DNA from: Heterohyrax brucei
Lineage: Eukaryota > Chordata > Mammalia > Hyracoidea > Procaviidae
Assembly: GCA_028571685.1 (NCBI GenBank)
Contig: CM053162.1
Location: forward strand, 5,398,001-5,462,000
DNA: 64,000 nt
Direction of reading: 5' to 3'
The notes below the pieces were generated by a model. The model was not told the DNA's origin and made no database searches. It saw only the letters and a list, made by a program, of their open reading frames with translations. The position numbers and the translations under genes were made by a program. Shown here piece after piece: positions 24,561 to 35,800 of the stretch (positions are counted from its first letter, which is position 1; each line of letters opens with the position of its first letter).

Positions 24561-25562
24561 TCTGAAGCCATCACCACCTGCCTCTTTAAATGACTTGATA
24601 TGAATGATTGTCTCTTTTATTTTGTGTTTGCATCTTTGTTGTATCTTCTTTCCTGATTTGTAATGTCCAAATAGACTGGTCTTCTGTGGTAGTGTCTTTG
24701 AAGTTCTAAAGTGCTGTCACTAAGTGTTTAGTGTGATCCCAAGAGTCTGTTTATTTTTCTTGTATGGATTCAGCTGAGGTGCCCAGATAATCATCAAGTG
24801 TGTGGTACAGGCTCTCCCCTACTGTCTTAGATGGGAAGAGATGATAGGTGTAGGAACAGATATCTGGCTGTAGAGGCTGAAAAAGGCAGGAGGTTTACAG
24901 CCATCCCTGAGAGTCCATGAGAATGGTGTCTCTCCTTATGTCTGAAACTAGGTGAAGCAACTGTTTCTGTCCTGAATTTCCAGCTCAGAGGAGTTGGAAG
25001 ATTCCCTACTCTCTTCCCCCAGTATGTTAAATTGTTCCATCTCAGTCTGGGAGAATGGCTCACGGTCATCTTCAGGAGTCTTACTTCCTGCTCAGTTAAT
25101 TGTGTCTGATTCCAGAGTTAGGCACAATGCAGAGAAGGGATGGGGAAGCACTGGGAGAAGGGAGAGAGTTTTATCTTGAAGGAAAGAGTTATATCCATAC
25201 AATTTAGTGCTGAAGCAAAGCAGCTAACTTTTGATGATCTTGAGTTATTTTTCACTGGCTCTTGAAGCTCGAGAAAATTCTTCAGTCAGTTTTTCCTACT
25301 AAGGAAGATGCTTTCCATTTGCCACTGCTCATCTCTCCATGTTGGTCATGGCCAATTCATGGCAGGCCAGTTCTGGCCAGTCCTAGGTACTTGCGGACCT
25401 ACTTTCACTTACCCATTGCTTGGTCCAATTTAGTAGCTTTCCCTTTAATGTTTAGAGCTCCTGAAATGTCACACTTAATTGAATTATTTGTTCTTTTGAG
25501 TCTTTGTTGATAGAGGGATCACAGGAAGCATTTGACTACTCTGTCATCTTGGCCCCACCTCC
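24561..25562 (-). promoter_or_regulatory. L1 'B' 5' UTR / internal promoter remnant
   Basis: This lies between ORF1 and the L1 5' terminus. The plus strand ends ctgtcatcttggccccacct, so the element begins with a ccaagatgac motif like the YY1-type site at the start of other L1s. Small reading frames at 24,827-25,510 have no known match. Confidence 0.6.
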
Positions 25563-25710
25563 CTTTTTCTGTTTTTAGAAGTGTGCATTTGTTGAAATAA
25601 ATTGACTTCTGGAACTATCTTTTCTGTCTTCCAAAGGTTCTGGTAGGATGTGCTTTTATTCTCATCTGAGTCTGTGAATTTCCTTATTCCATACTTAATT
25701 CCTTCTATAA
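25563..25710 (-). repeat. Older L1 ORF2 scrap
   Basis: The segment gtgtgcatttgttgaaataa ... ttctataacccagtag aligns with the ORF2 region at 39,740-39,880 of L1 'D'. It is probably the remains of an older L1 next to or under L1 'B'. Confidence 0.65.
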
Positions 25711-26139
25711 CCCAGTAGTTTTTTTTTATTCTTTTCTTTTCTTTTATTTTTTATTTAATATGACTGAGTGAAAATGTACATTCCTGTATAAATTTACATG
25801 GTCACCTACATGCAGCTTCCACTGCTCATCTGCCCGGTGACAGCATACTATTCCTCTATGCTCCATACATGTCTCATCCTCCCAACAATCTCCTCTCCCC
25901 TCCTTTCCACTCACTCTGCTTCCTCTAGCCAGAGGTCAGCAGAATGATATCGTATAGATGCATAGAACCATAAAGTGCATCCAACATATGGTCACTCTGC
26001 ATCGCCAAGTCCAATCCATTTGTGTCCAAAGAGTGGACTTTTGTTACAATTTATGGGCAAGGACAGCATGGTGGCCGGGCACCATCTGGTTCTTCTGGTC
26101 CCAAGTCGATGTAGGCACCCACTCATGTGGGTCTCTCTG
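25711..26139 (-). mobile_element. L1 'E', truncated 3' UTR
   Basis: A T-rich tail (25,711 on) leads into the usual L1 3' UTR (gactgagtgaaaatgtacat; tgcagcttccactgctcatc). Around 26,069 it jumps from ggacagcatg to gtggccgggcaccatctggt, skipping roughly 170 bases present in other copies. It stops at gggtctctctga. No ORF2 and no clear duplications. Confidence 0.75.
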
Positions 26140-26284
26140 AGCAAGGTTTTGTTCAGTCTACAGTCTCTCTTTGATTTTTTTTCCCCTTGCTTTTTCTCTT
26201 ATTGAATTTGTCATTCACTTTAACCACTGTGCCATTAACCCTCCACTAGGAGGCAGAAGGCCTTTCAATTCAGGGACAACTGAA
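26140..26284. other. Unassigned short spacer
   Basis: No gene or repeat recognised between L1 'E' and the MIR half. Confidence 0.4.
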
Positions 26285-26369
26285 TTCATGTTCTTCCCTT
26301 GTACCACTTGTCTGCCTGTGAGTTCACTGTGTAATTTCTTACAGCCTCAGTTTAATCTTCTGCAAAATA
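26285..26369 (+). repeat. MIR, first half
   Basis: The order taccacttgtctgcctgtga, tttcttacagcctcagttta, atcttctgcaaaat follows the MIR consensus in sense orientation. It stops exactly where the left arm of the inverted repeat begins. A matching second half appears at about 27,256-27,350. Confidence 0.55.
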
Positions 26370-26839
26370 AAAGAAATCACAAATGGGGTTGGCCATACTG
26401 CCATGGCACTGTAATGGGGACTCTGGCTGAATCAAGAAAAGCAGAGGCTTTGTAGCTGAGGACTTCCAACGAATCCCTTTACTGTCCTAGCTGACTTAAG
26501 CATGCTATTTCTCTAATAAACCAATTCTCCTGAGACCTTCAGGAATGAAGAGACAGATATTGAAGTAATTTGGTCTTATAACCTGAGCAACCATCCCTGA
26601 AAATTTACTATGTTTCGGACAAGTCACAGAGCAAGAGACAAAGTCTCCACGAACAGAACTTGGCCTGACTTCTCCCCAGAGACAACAAAAATGAAAGAAA
26701 CACATACACATTCTTTAGGTCCTAGGCACCAGGTCATTTGAAGAGATCCTCTATGGACTAGTAGTTAGTTTTGTTATGCTCTAATAACTGTACAGCAGTA
26801 CAGAGAAAAGGGAAAAAGGTATCATTGAGCACTGAGTGT
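26370..26839 (-). repeat. Left arm of 470-bp inverted repeat
   Basis: Position x in this arm pairs with position 54,168 minus x in the right arm without any gap over 470 bp. By eye I found one mismatch (26,819 G against 27,349 T). Both arms therefore give an identical 68-residue frame, which is a by-product and not evidence of a gene. The pairing ends abruptly on both sides. The arm is marked minus because it is probably the derived copy, as judged from the split MIR. Confidence 0.93.
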
Positions 26840-27328
26840 ATAAAAGAAGATACGACAGAAGATCTCTAGCTCTTCACACTCAGACGCCTCACACAGAGAA
26901 GTAGCCAATGGGTTATTTTTTTTTCCTTAACCCTCTGCTGTGGTTTCTGTCTTCTAAATCTCCACACAAGATGGTCTAGAAGGTATAGTGTAGAGATGTC
27001 ATTTGGATTGAACCACTGTGGTCATTAGTTGTTATTGACTGATATTTGGAAGCGGATGGCTGACCTTTCTTCCTGTCCGTGTTAGTTTGAAAGCTCTACT
27101 GAAACCTTTCTGACACCATGCAAACCTCCACTGACAGATGGTAGCTACACCTCAGGTGCATCATCTGGGAATCAAAACCGGGTTTCTGACAGAAACAGTG
27201 ACAATCCTATTGCTGAATCACCAGTGGACCCTTGCCATAAGAGACAGCTCTGCTAAATATCATATTCTTAGATTTCTTGCTGGGATCACATGAAATAAAA
27301 CATATAGAATGCCTAGCAAAGTGCTCAG
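26840..27328. other. 489-bp spacer of the inverted repeat
   Basis: It contains a tRNA-Gly/RTE composite SINE in minus orientation (about 26,960-27,236) and the start of a MIR second half (from about 27,256). The first ~120 bases are unassigned. Confidence 0.6.
26960..27236 (-). repeat. tRNA-Gly/RTE composite SINE
   Basis: On the minus strand the head (from about 27,236 to 27,158) resembles tRNA-Gly, including a box-B-like ggttttgattccca. It is followed by caccatctgtcagtggaggt, a match to RTE 5' sequence (aggtttcagtagagctttc, gacaggaagaaaggtcagc), as in the RTE start at 43,200-43,260. The tRNA part is degenerate and not a functional tRNA gene. Confidence 0.65.
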
Positions 27329-27350
27329 ACACTCAGTGCTCAATGATATC
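27256..27350 (+). repeat. MIR, second half
   Basis: The stretch gatcacatgaaataaaacat, atagaatgcctagcaaagtg, cactcagtgctcaatgat follows the 3' half of MIR. It crosses the inner edge of the right arm (27,329) without a break, so the right arm is probably in its original place. Confidence 0.55.
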
Positions 27351-27798
27351 TTTTTCCCTTTTCTCTGTACTGCTGTACAGTTATTAGAGCATAACAAAAC
27401 TAACTACTAGTCCATAGAGGATCTCTTCAAATGACCTGGTGCCTAGGACCTAAAGAATGTGTATGTGTTTCTTTCATTTTTGTTGTCTCTGGGGAGAAGT
27501 CAGGCCAAGTTCTGTTCGTGGAGACTTTGTCTCTTGCTCTGTGACTTGTCCGAAACATAGTAAATTTTCAGGGATGGTTGCTCAGGTTATAAGACCAAAT
27601 TACTTCAATATCTGTCTCTTCATTCCTGAAGGTCTCAGGAGAATTGGTTTATTAGAGAAATAGCATGCTTAAGTCAGCTAGGACAGTAAAGGGATTCGTT
27701 GGAAGTCCTCAGCTACAAAGCCTCTGCTTTTCTTGATTCAGCCAGAGTCCCCATTACAGTGCCATGGCAGTATGGCCAACCCCATTTGTGATTTCTTT
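27329..27798 (+). repeat. Right arm of 470-bp inverted repeat
   Basis: This is the reverse complement of 26,370-26,839, gap-free with one mismatch seen. It continues inward as MIR and outward as apparently unique DNA (27,799 on), which marks it as the likely original copy. Confidence 0.93.
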
Positions 27799-28889
27799 CA
27801 GTTTTATATTTTCCACCTTGTGTGATTCTGGCTCCAGCTGCTGAATCAGTCTGCTCTTTTGAATGTCTCCCCTTTGATGTGCATGTCTTATTGAGCTACT
27901 CTCAGAATTTCCCATTGTCACTGCCTCACTCTTCCCTGTGCTGATCTCTGTTCCCTGAACAGTTACAGCACTCCAGCCTGCCCTTCTCAATCTTCTTATT
28001 CCTGTCTTACTGAATCTGAAACCGCAGAGGAAGCAGATAGGGCAAGAAGCAGCAGGAGTCACAGGAGTGGAGAATGTCATCTTATGAATAAGTTTTTTCG
28101 TTTGTTTGTTTCAATGCAAAGGAAGAGTCTACAGGTGAGTACTGTATTTTAGCAGACTCACTCCTTGCACAGTAGCTCTACAACAACAGTGCATTTACAG
28201 AGAGGGGAAAGTGGGGGAGGGGGACAAAGAAAGGTCAGAAAGCTGCTCACATTTATATATTTACTGAAATCATATGAGGGATAGAGGCTCTCGTGTGTCT
28301 TATACAATGTTCAAAACAACCTTGTGGATGATGTTTCATCCTCACTGAAGCTTGGGTTGGGAACCAAATGCAGGTTCTCTTCATTCCAAGCTTCACGGCC
28401 TTTCTAGCACAAGGCCAAAGATCCTTATGGTGTCAGGGTTTGACTCCGTGTTCCAAAACATGCTGAACTCTATTTACTCAACACAGAGTGGGTCACTTGA
28501 AGGTCTGCTATAAGTCTGCCTTCCTTTTTTAAATCCTTAAAGGAGGGCAGGAGTTTGTATCTCTTCAAAGATAACATTCTAGTGACAAAGGTCAGGCCCA
28601 GATAGCTGCTGTACTTTCCAGCATCGACCTTTTCAACCCTCCCACTGAGAAGCAGGCTATTTGTAGTGTTGACTTCTATGACTCTGACTCTAAACCAGGT
28701 AAGAGCCCAAGAGCCTCAAGGATTCAACAAATGTGAGGCTATCTTGCCATCCTATAAAGAACTGAGAAGAAATTTATCTTCTTTCTTTTTCCCCACCTAG
28801 TTTTGACAAAACCACAGAGCTCAGCAAAAATCACAGCCCAGGAAGGCAAATTATTTTGATTATAGATTATATTCAGTAGGCAAACAGGA
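27799..28889. other. Unique intergenic DNA
   Basis: No repeat recognised. A minus-strand frame of 108 codons (27,754-28,080) begins MTFSTPVTPAASCPICFLCG; it matches no family I know, runs into the right arm and has no visible promoter or splice context, so it is not called as a gene. Confidence 0.45.
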
Positions 28890-29088
28890 GCTGTTGTTAC
28901 TGTTGCACAGTCAGTCAGTCAATTATTGACTCAGAGTAATTTCAAGTGACAGAGTGAAACCATCTCATAGGGCTTCCAAGGCTGTAATATTCATGGAAGT
29001 AGACTACAACATCTTTCTTCCATGGAGTCGTGGTTGACTTTTTGATTAACAGCTGAGTAAGTAACCATTGCCCCACCAGGGCTCCTTA
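28890..29088 (-). repeat. AfroSINE (longer form), minus strand
   Basis: Motifs run tgactcagagtaatttcaag, atagggcttccaaggctgta, gaagtagactacaacatctt, ttgattaacagctgagtaag and end ccccaccagggctcctta, the reverse complement of a SINE starting with ggagccctggtgg. It is diverged. Confidence 0.72.
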
Positions 29089-29199
29089 TGTCACCTTAAA
29101 AAGAAGCCAATTTTAAATAAATGTAAATACATATGTCTTCCTAAAATATCAATTATCTATCTGTCTATCATCTAGCTATCATCTCTTCTCTGCCACCCA

Positions 29200-29357
29200 C
29201 CACTACACACTGTCATCAATTGATTCTGACTCATAGGAACTTTGTAGGACAGAGTACAACTGCTCTATAGTATTTTTAAGGAACAAGTGGTGGATTCAAA
29301 CTATTGACACTTTGGTTAGCAGTCAAATGCTTAACTGTTGCACCACTAGTGCTTCTC
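29200..29357 (-). repeat. AfroSINE, minus strand
   Basis: It reads actgtcatcaattgattctg, aggacagagtacaactgctc, ggtggattcaaactattgac, ttggttagcagtcaaatgct and ends gcaccactagtgcttc. A tetranucleotide-like (ATCT)n stretch lies just left, at 29,155-29,190. Confidence 0.8.
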
Positions 29358-31654
29358 CTGTCAGTATACTCAACTCAACTATAGTAGGAGTTAGTGAGTT
29401 TATTCTTTCCTAATACCTACCATGGTACCTGGCTCTTTAAGTAAAGGACTGTGGTAAATACACTGGATGGAGTGAAAGGAAATAAAAACCACCAGTGGTG
29501 ATGGAGGTAGTTGGTGAGGTTGGGTAGCTCTGCATGGCCCAAGTTTATGATCATGTGTGCCTAATGTAGGATGTAGTCATGAGATTGGAAAGAATCTGCA
29601 GAAAGGAAAGATATTGAGAATGGGAAATCCATAGGATATGCCTACTTCTTTGTCTGAAGGGAAGCCAGTGCCAATAGCGCAGACGGTGTTTTTTAATTAT
29701 GTTTTTGTTTATTTTGTTCATTTTTTCTATTAAATAACAGCATTTTTATTTTTATAACTTCTTTCGTTTTAAGAATCTCAGGTTTCAACAATCAAAAAGG
29801 AGGTTAGTGGAGTCAGACGTGGCCTGTGTGTCCTTCTCAGGAGTATAGGATGGAACTAAGAAGACAAAATGTGCGTGCACACGTACAGACACACAGACAC
29901 TTTGAACATGTGATTAGATATTAAATGTTGAGGAGTAGCTGCAACCCACTGAGAGAAACTTTGCTGGGTGATTACATCACAGAGATCATTTCAGATACAC
30001 ATACACTTTCCCACCCAGCCAAGTGCAGCAAGAAAAGCTGAGAAAGAGAACATCCTCCATGTCGAAAGAATGATCTCCCAGGGATCCTTTGTTTTATCTT
30101 CATAAGCAATAAACACCACTCACAGAAGAGACAGAGTCCAAGTACTGGGCTGGGTGAGCACCAGCTCTAGCTGTTCTTACTGCCACCTCAGTAAACAGCA
30201 CCACAGCAATCAATTTGGCTTTTTTGATGAAGACAAAACCATAGAGGAAACCATTAGAAGACATAATAAAGGCCCTTCTTTTACAGTTAATAGAGAGCCT
30301 CCTGGATAGAACAAGCGTGGCTGTTGCTGCTGAAAATTTACTTCTGTTTTCAAGTTCAAATAGAGACTAAAACATTGTCTTCACGGGAATTGATTTTACG
30401 TCTTCCAAACACATATGCCACCTTAATTGTGATTTGTGTGATAGTTCAGCTGCTGAAAGCTTTCGTTTATCTCTACCTGGTTAAACAACTTTAAATAATA
30501 ACAAGTCAATATATCTGTCTATTGACCAGGGTTCTTCTCACATCCCTAGAGTATAGCTTTGAAGAATAAAAAGATGTTTAACCCTTCCTTGCCCCGTCTC
30601 TGCTCTGCTTCCATTTCCTAGGCTCAGTTTAAATGCCAGGAGATAGATTTTTTAAAAACAACAAAATGAACAGAAATACACGGGGCTTTTTGTGATTTAT
30701 TTTCTCTGATAATGACTTTTTAGTCTTTTTTTTTTTATTTTAGGCTCAATGCATTCATTAAAGAAAAGATAAAACAGTCTGAGTCTGTCAAAACTTTCCT
30801 CAGTAAACTCTCTCATTTATTTTTCCTATAGAAATGTTGCTTTAGGATTGAGTTTGTGCAAAGACTGACTAAAACGGCAGCTCATTTGGAAGGCCCACGT
30901 AAACCAAAATAACCTGGAAAAAAAAACGCAGATTTCTACATGTTGTTTCTTATAAGACATACCATTTTCACAGGAGTGCTTGATGTTCTGTGAAGTGGAG
31001 TGGAAGGTGAGAGTGAAAAGAATTATTTTATTCATGAGAACTCAAGCCTAGAGTCCTTGGCAGAGTGAACTTCTGGGTGGCTATTATAGTGGTGGTGTTA
31101 AGTATGAATTTTTTGTTTGCTTGCTTAGTGGGCCAAATCATTTGTTAGTCACTATGAATGCAAGAGTTGGAGCAGGCCAGGCACCTAAGTGCTTCCCCTT
31201 CATGAATGTCTGTCCTTTCCCTCTGGCCCTCTCAGTGAAACAGAGTATAATAAGCCAGCATTTGTCTATCCTCTGCAGTGGGGAACAGTAAATCTCCTCT
31301 GTGGCCTGTGGTATTCACTCTTTGTGTGAACTCCACTGTCTTGATTTCAAGAGTTGTTAGCATGGGCAAGATCTGGAGTTTGTCTCTCCAAAGGCTTCCC
31401 TGACATCTGATGAGATGACAAGCAGAGACCACTGTTCAAATCTCCAGCCCTGCATGTAACCCGCTCTTGCACTGATGGCCTTGTTCAGTGTGGCAAGCAA
31501 ATTGGAATTAATACAGGAAAAGAAGATATTTGAAATGCATCTTTCTGAAGCTTGATGACATCATCACAGCCTGAGGGCACATAGAGTACAACATAAAGCA
31601 GGCAGAAAGAGGGGTAAAAGCAACAAAAACTGCCCTGGGGATGGGAGGAGTTCC
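29358..31654. other. Unique intergenic DNA
   Basis: No gene or repeat family recognised. Short minus-strand frames (30,826-31,035; 31,232-31,432; 31,485-31,670) lack support. Confidence 0.45.
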
Positions 31655-31805
31655 CGAGTTCCCGTGCCACAGTGGGTAAGAACTTAGCTTGCTAACCAAA
31701 AGGTCAGCAGCTTGAGTCTGCCAGCCACTCCTTGGAAATCGTAGGGCAGTTTTGCTCTGTCTCATATGGTAGCTCTGGATTGACAGCAATTGGTTTTGGT
31801 TTTCA
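31655..31805 (+). repeat. AfroSINE, plus strand
   Basis: The head is worn, followed by ttgctaaccaaaaggtcagc, cactccttggaaatcgtagg, gcagttttgctctgtctcat and ggattgacagcaattggttt. The 5' end is approximate. Confidence 0.8.
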
Positions 31806-32530
31806 GGGCTGAAAGGTAGCTTGGAAGATGTTGCTATCCATGTGTGTTTAAGGTGAATTCACAAATGTTCCCCCAACAAGATTCATAAACTCCTTTTTAA
31901 AGTCTTCTCTTCCAATTAATAGGATCCCGATCCAGAACTCCCTTTAAAATACACCTTCCCTGGCATGGGCTCACTTTCCTTTCTTATTCCCACTTCTCCC
32001 AATCCTTCCTATATGTAAGAATAAATAATAGTAATAGTTCTCATAACTCACAGCTTACTTAAACAGTGAGTTGTCAAGAAAGGGCAGTATCATCAATTGC
32101 TATTTAAGATAATGCTTCTCTTGGCTGTCTTCACCTGAGAAAGAGCGTATTTTGCCTCTTTCGTGTTTGACTCCCTGTGTTTTCCATTAGGTATGGACCG
32201 TGTATAAATTGTCTGTACCTCCAGCAATGAATGAAAGAACAAATCAATGAATTAATCTATTTAGGATTTTTTTGTTATATAGCCTGCTTCACTGGGTGTG
32301 TGAACTTCCTTTTTTAATGTTGATGTTCAAATGCCATTTGTACCACAAGTTTCTACACATTCATGACACTGACTTTCTGTGTCTTCCAGTCTTGTGGTAC
32401 CTGCATCTCTTACATACCTACTGCAGTCTGCAGTGACCACACTATATTAATTTATGCTTCCAATTTCCTCTTTACCAACACCCTATCATATCAATTTTTT
32501 TTCCTCATCACCTGTCAGTTTGGTATACTG
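31806..32530. other. Unique intergenic DNA
   Basis: No gene or interspersed repeat recognised. Confidence 0.4.
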
Positions 32531-32832
32531 TGTTATCTTTTGTGTGACCATGATTCTAGAGGCTATGCCAACAATAGTTCAGATACCAGCAGAGTCATTA
32601 ATGGTGTACAAATTTTGGTGGAGCTGCCAGATGAAGACATACTAGGAATGAAGTCCTGACAATCTATTTCCAAATACTAGCCGGTGAAAACTGTCAAAAT
32701 ACAACAAGGCTGCAACAATGCCTCCCAGTGTACCAAAGATTGTACAGATGGCACAGGACCAGGCAATATTTCACTGTGTTCAACATGGGGTCACCAGGAG
32801 TTGGGGTTAACTCAGTGGCAATCATCAACAAT
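32531..32832 (+). repeat. Non-autonomous RTE-derived element
   Basis: The 5' part (tgattctagaggctatgcca, gataccagcagagtcatta, aatctatttccaaatactag) aligns with the 5' end of the RTE at 43,150-43,270 and with the composite SINEs. The 3' part (gatggcacaggaccaggcaa, gttcaacatggggtcaccag) ends like RTE elements. The coding middle is absent, so this is an internally deleted RTE or a SINE built from its two ends. Confidence 0.65.
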
Positions 32833-35800
32833 ATCAGACATAGGAAATATTTATAGTGCATGACAGTTACTAAAATGCAAGTAGATATGTCCTCCAAATT
32901 TTTTATTTGAGGGAAGCACAGATTTATATAGCACCTGGCATACAACTGTCACTAAATAAATATCTTGAATTGTAAGCAGTGAAATCAAGGGAACACAAGT
33001 ATGACTTGCCTTCTGGAAAGGAGCAGAATACTCTAACAAGGAATATGGGGCTGCAGCCAAAAGGGACTTCAGTAAATACTTCCTTCTTAATTTTTAATCT
33101 AAATACACTATGGAACCCATAAACTAGCCACAAGGCTTACGATCAGTTCCAAGGGAAAAGGACTGAATGAAGAGGCAGCCGAGAGACAAAGTGAGCGCAT
33201 TCCGCTGTCATGGAAAGCTGAGGAAGGAGTGAGGGTGAATCAAGAATACTTGGTCCACAGGTCGATCTCACCGTGACCCCACACTTACTGTAGAGATGGA
33301 GAAACTGTTCTCTCAAGAACAAATTTTTCATTTCACACAAAGTGAGGTGAGAACAAACCCTATCTGGGGCACTCACTGATTAGGACTAAGCCCATCTCAC
33401 CCAGGATTGCTGCCCTGGTGGAAAGAGCCAAGAAAGGTTTTCCATCTGTCTTTGTCCGGAGCACAGCAGAGAAGAGCACTCAGAGTACCAGGGAGCAGGC
33501 CCAGGGCCAGAGGCTCTCCCACAGTGGTGAAGCTCATGGAAAGTAGGGTTTATTCTTGGCTGGAGGTCTGCCTATTCGTTTCTGACTTAGACTAAAGAAG
33601 CATTTTCAGAGTCTGGTTTTGGGAAGTGAGAACTGAAAGATAAGCTCCTGGTAAAGGGCACAGCTGTCCGCAAAGCCAGCCATTTCATCCCAGAAGTTGC
33701 TCAGTTCTTCCACTGTGCACAGGGGGGCACTAGCGACACACTGGCGTAGCACAGCAAACCTACAGGATCCGCAGTTGCTTAGGGAAGGGCTTAATTACTC
33801 TCGCTTCCAAGTGAGCATAGCTGGCTTTTCGGATGAGCAGAGCTCAGCATTGCAGACCTGCTGGTGATGCTGGCTCAGATGTCACCTCCCCTAGGAAAGC
33901 TAGCCTTCTTTGATTAACCCCACTTAACACTTACAGGGATCATTCCTAATCCCTGTGTCTCCCCAGGGTATTGGTTAGTTTGCCATTTACCAAGTGACAT
34001 TGACTATGCCTCCTTTTAAAGTGTTCCTAGGTCTTTTTCTTTTATCTTAGTTTCCCTTTGTGCAAAAGCCATGTTTTTTCCGGATAGGTAGTGAGCTTGG
34101 TGTGGGAACAATACACTGTACTAGGAGTCACAAGATGTGTATGCTGAAATAATAATACCCTCAATTGCCATGTAACGTTAGGCAAATTGTTTCATCTCTT
34201 CAAGCTTCACTTTCCTTACTTATTCAGTAAAAATGATCATACTTGTGTCACAGAATTGTTTTAAGAATTAATGAAGAAAAAATACATGATAATACCTAGC
34301 ATGGTACCTGAGCATCTTATAACTGTTGGTGAATCTAAATGAGGCCCAGGACAGTTCACTCACTTGGTGTGTAATATCTGTACCATTTATTTATACCTAT
34401 CCCATGCTCAGTATTGGGTAAGCACACCATATAAGACACAGTTTTGGCCCTCATGGACCTTTAAATCTAGTGAGGACAATAAGCATATGTTCAGTTAGCT
34501 CTAAAGCAAAAAAAAAAAAAAAAAAAAAAAAAATCCTTTGGTCAAGATGACAGAACAGGTTTGGGAGGAGGGCTTACCCAACCTTAAAGACAGACAGAGC
34601 GATCGGGGAGCTCTTCCTGTTGGACAGGAATTTTCAGCCCAGATCGTAGGCCGCTGAAATGCAGGTGAGGAACATGAGACCATATGTTCTTCTCCTGCTT
34701 TCATCGCTTTCCCTCTTGCACTACAGAATGCTACTAGCACTGACTGAAAAGGAAAACAGGGTTGGAATTCCTGCCCTACCCATAAGTCTCAGCATTTAGT
34801 GTCTCTCTGGATAATTGTTTATGTTTGTAAAACGCAACAATCCTACCACAATAGGGAAAACTCGCTTGGACAGCAACTGAGAGAATAAGGCTGATGTTAC
34901 GAATCAGCACAGAGGGACAATATACCCTGTACAACTCCTCCGCTGTTTCTGACACCAGTTGTTCTCCCCACAGCACTCTTTCTCTTTTGGGTTTGATAAT
35001 TCATTGGGACAGTCAGAAAAATCATAAAAACTATACAGCTGCAACAACAACTTTAATAGCAGAATGATACAAACAAAAGATATGAACAGAAACAAAGTTG
35101 TACAAAGGGCAAGGTTCAGGAAGACTTCTAGCACAGGACTTCAGTGTCTAAACGGTGACCTTCTGCATCTCACATGGGTCTGCTTCTTTTTCCTCAAAAC
35201 CAATGTTCACTTGCACCCATCAGGACACTTTAACACAGAACACAATTATGTCACTTGGCAGTCCAGCTATTGATCACTCCTCTCAGCTGTCAGCGGGGGT
35301 GGGCCTTTGCTCTGCTATTACTGAGTCTGCTGTTGTCTCCATTTCTTCTGGTACTGTTACTGATGCTGCCTTTGTTGTACGTAGCAAATTTACTCTGTCT
35401 GGGAGATTCGTAGCACAGGGGTATCAGTGACCAAGGAATGTACTGCTCTTTTAACAGTTGATTCTACCTCAGCCAGAAAGCCCCAAGTGAGTCTCCATGT
35501 TCCAGGATTTTTATCAATCACTTGGTGGCTCCCCTCAGCCAATCCTGATAAAGGTCAACTACTGGGTGGTGCTCCCCAGGCAATTTGTGTGAAGGTCAAT
35601 CACATGAGATGTGTCTCAGTCAATCGTGTAAAGGTCAATTACTGGGTGGAACATTGGAACAAGAACCAAAAAGCCAAATTACTAAAAAGTAAAGTGATTC
35701 TATAACTACACACCTATCATCCACAGGGTGAGTGAGAAAGCTTCGATGAGGCAACACATACAAATATACTTGACAGAAAATAGAAAATAAGGTGGTTTAG

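Larger units (their letters stand above)
15361..25562 (-). mobile_element. L1 'B', old near full-length LINE-1 with nested insertions
   Basis: From left to right this minus-strand element shows a T-rich tail (15,361), a 3' UTR to about 18,420, ORF2 (18,424-23,449), ORF1 (about 23,840-24,560) and a 5' UTR ending at about 25,562, where the complementary strand begins ggtggggccaagatgacag as L1 5' ends do. Removing the nested mariner with its LTR, two AfroSINEs, a 57-bp SINE and L1 'C' leaves a normal L1 length with a 3' UTR near 1 kb. It is more diverged than L1 'D' and heavily interrupted, hence older. Its right end abuts a scrap of another L1 ORF2 at 25,563-25,710. Confidence 0.85.

Noticed and set aside
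27158..27236. tRNA-Gly-like sequence
   Set aside because: Degenerate and joined to RTE sequence, so it is the head of a SINE, not a tRNA gene.
26505..27663. Identical 68-codon frames at 26,505-26,711 (-) and 27,457-27,663 (+)
   Set aside because: They are the same sequence in the two arms of the inverted repeat; identity follows from the duplication and gives no evidence of selection.
27754..28080. 108-codon minus-strand frame beside the inverted repeat
   Set aside because: No homologue, promoter or splice context recognised, and its end overlaps the duplicated arm; left as unexplained and not called.
34508..34532. 25-base A run that might mark a processed pseudogene or SINE tail
   Set aside because: The upstream 120 bp resemble only an ancient dispersed repeat; no mRNA-like sequence or matching duplication was found.
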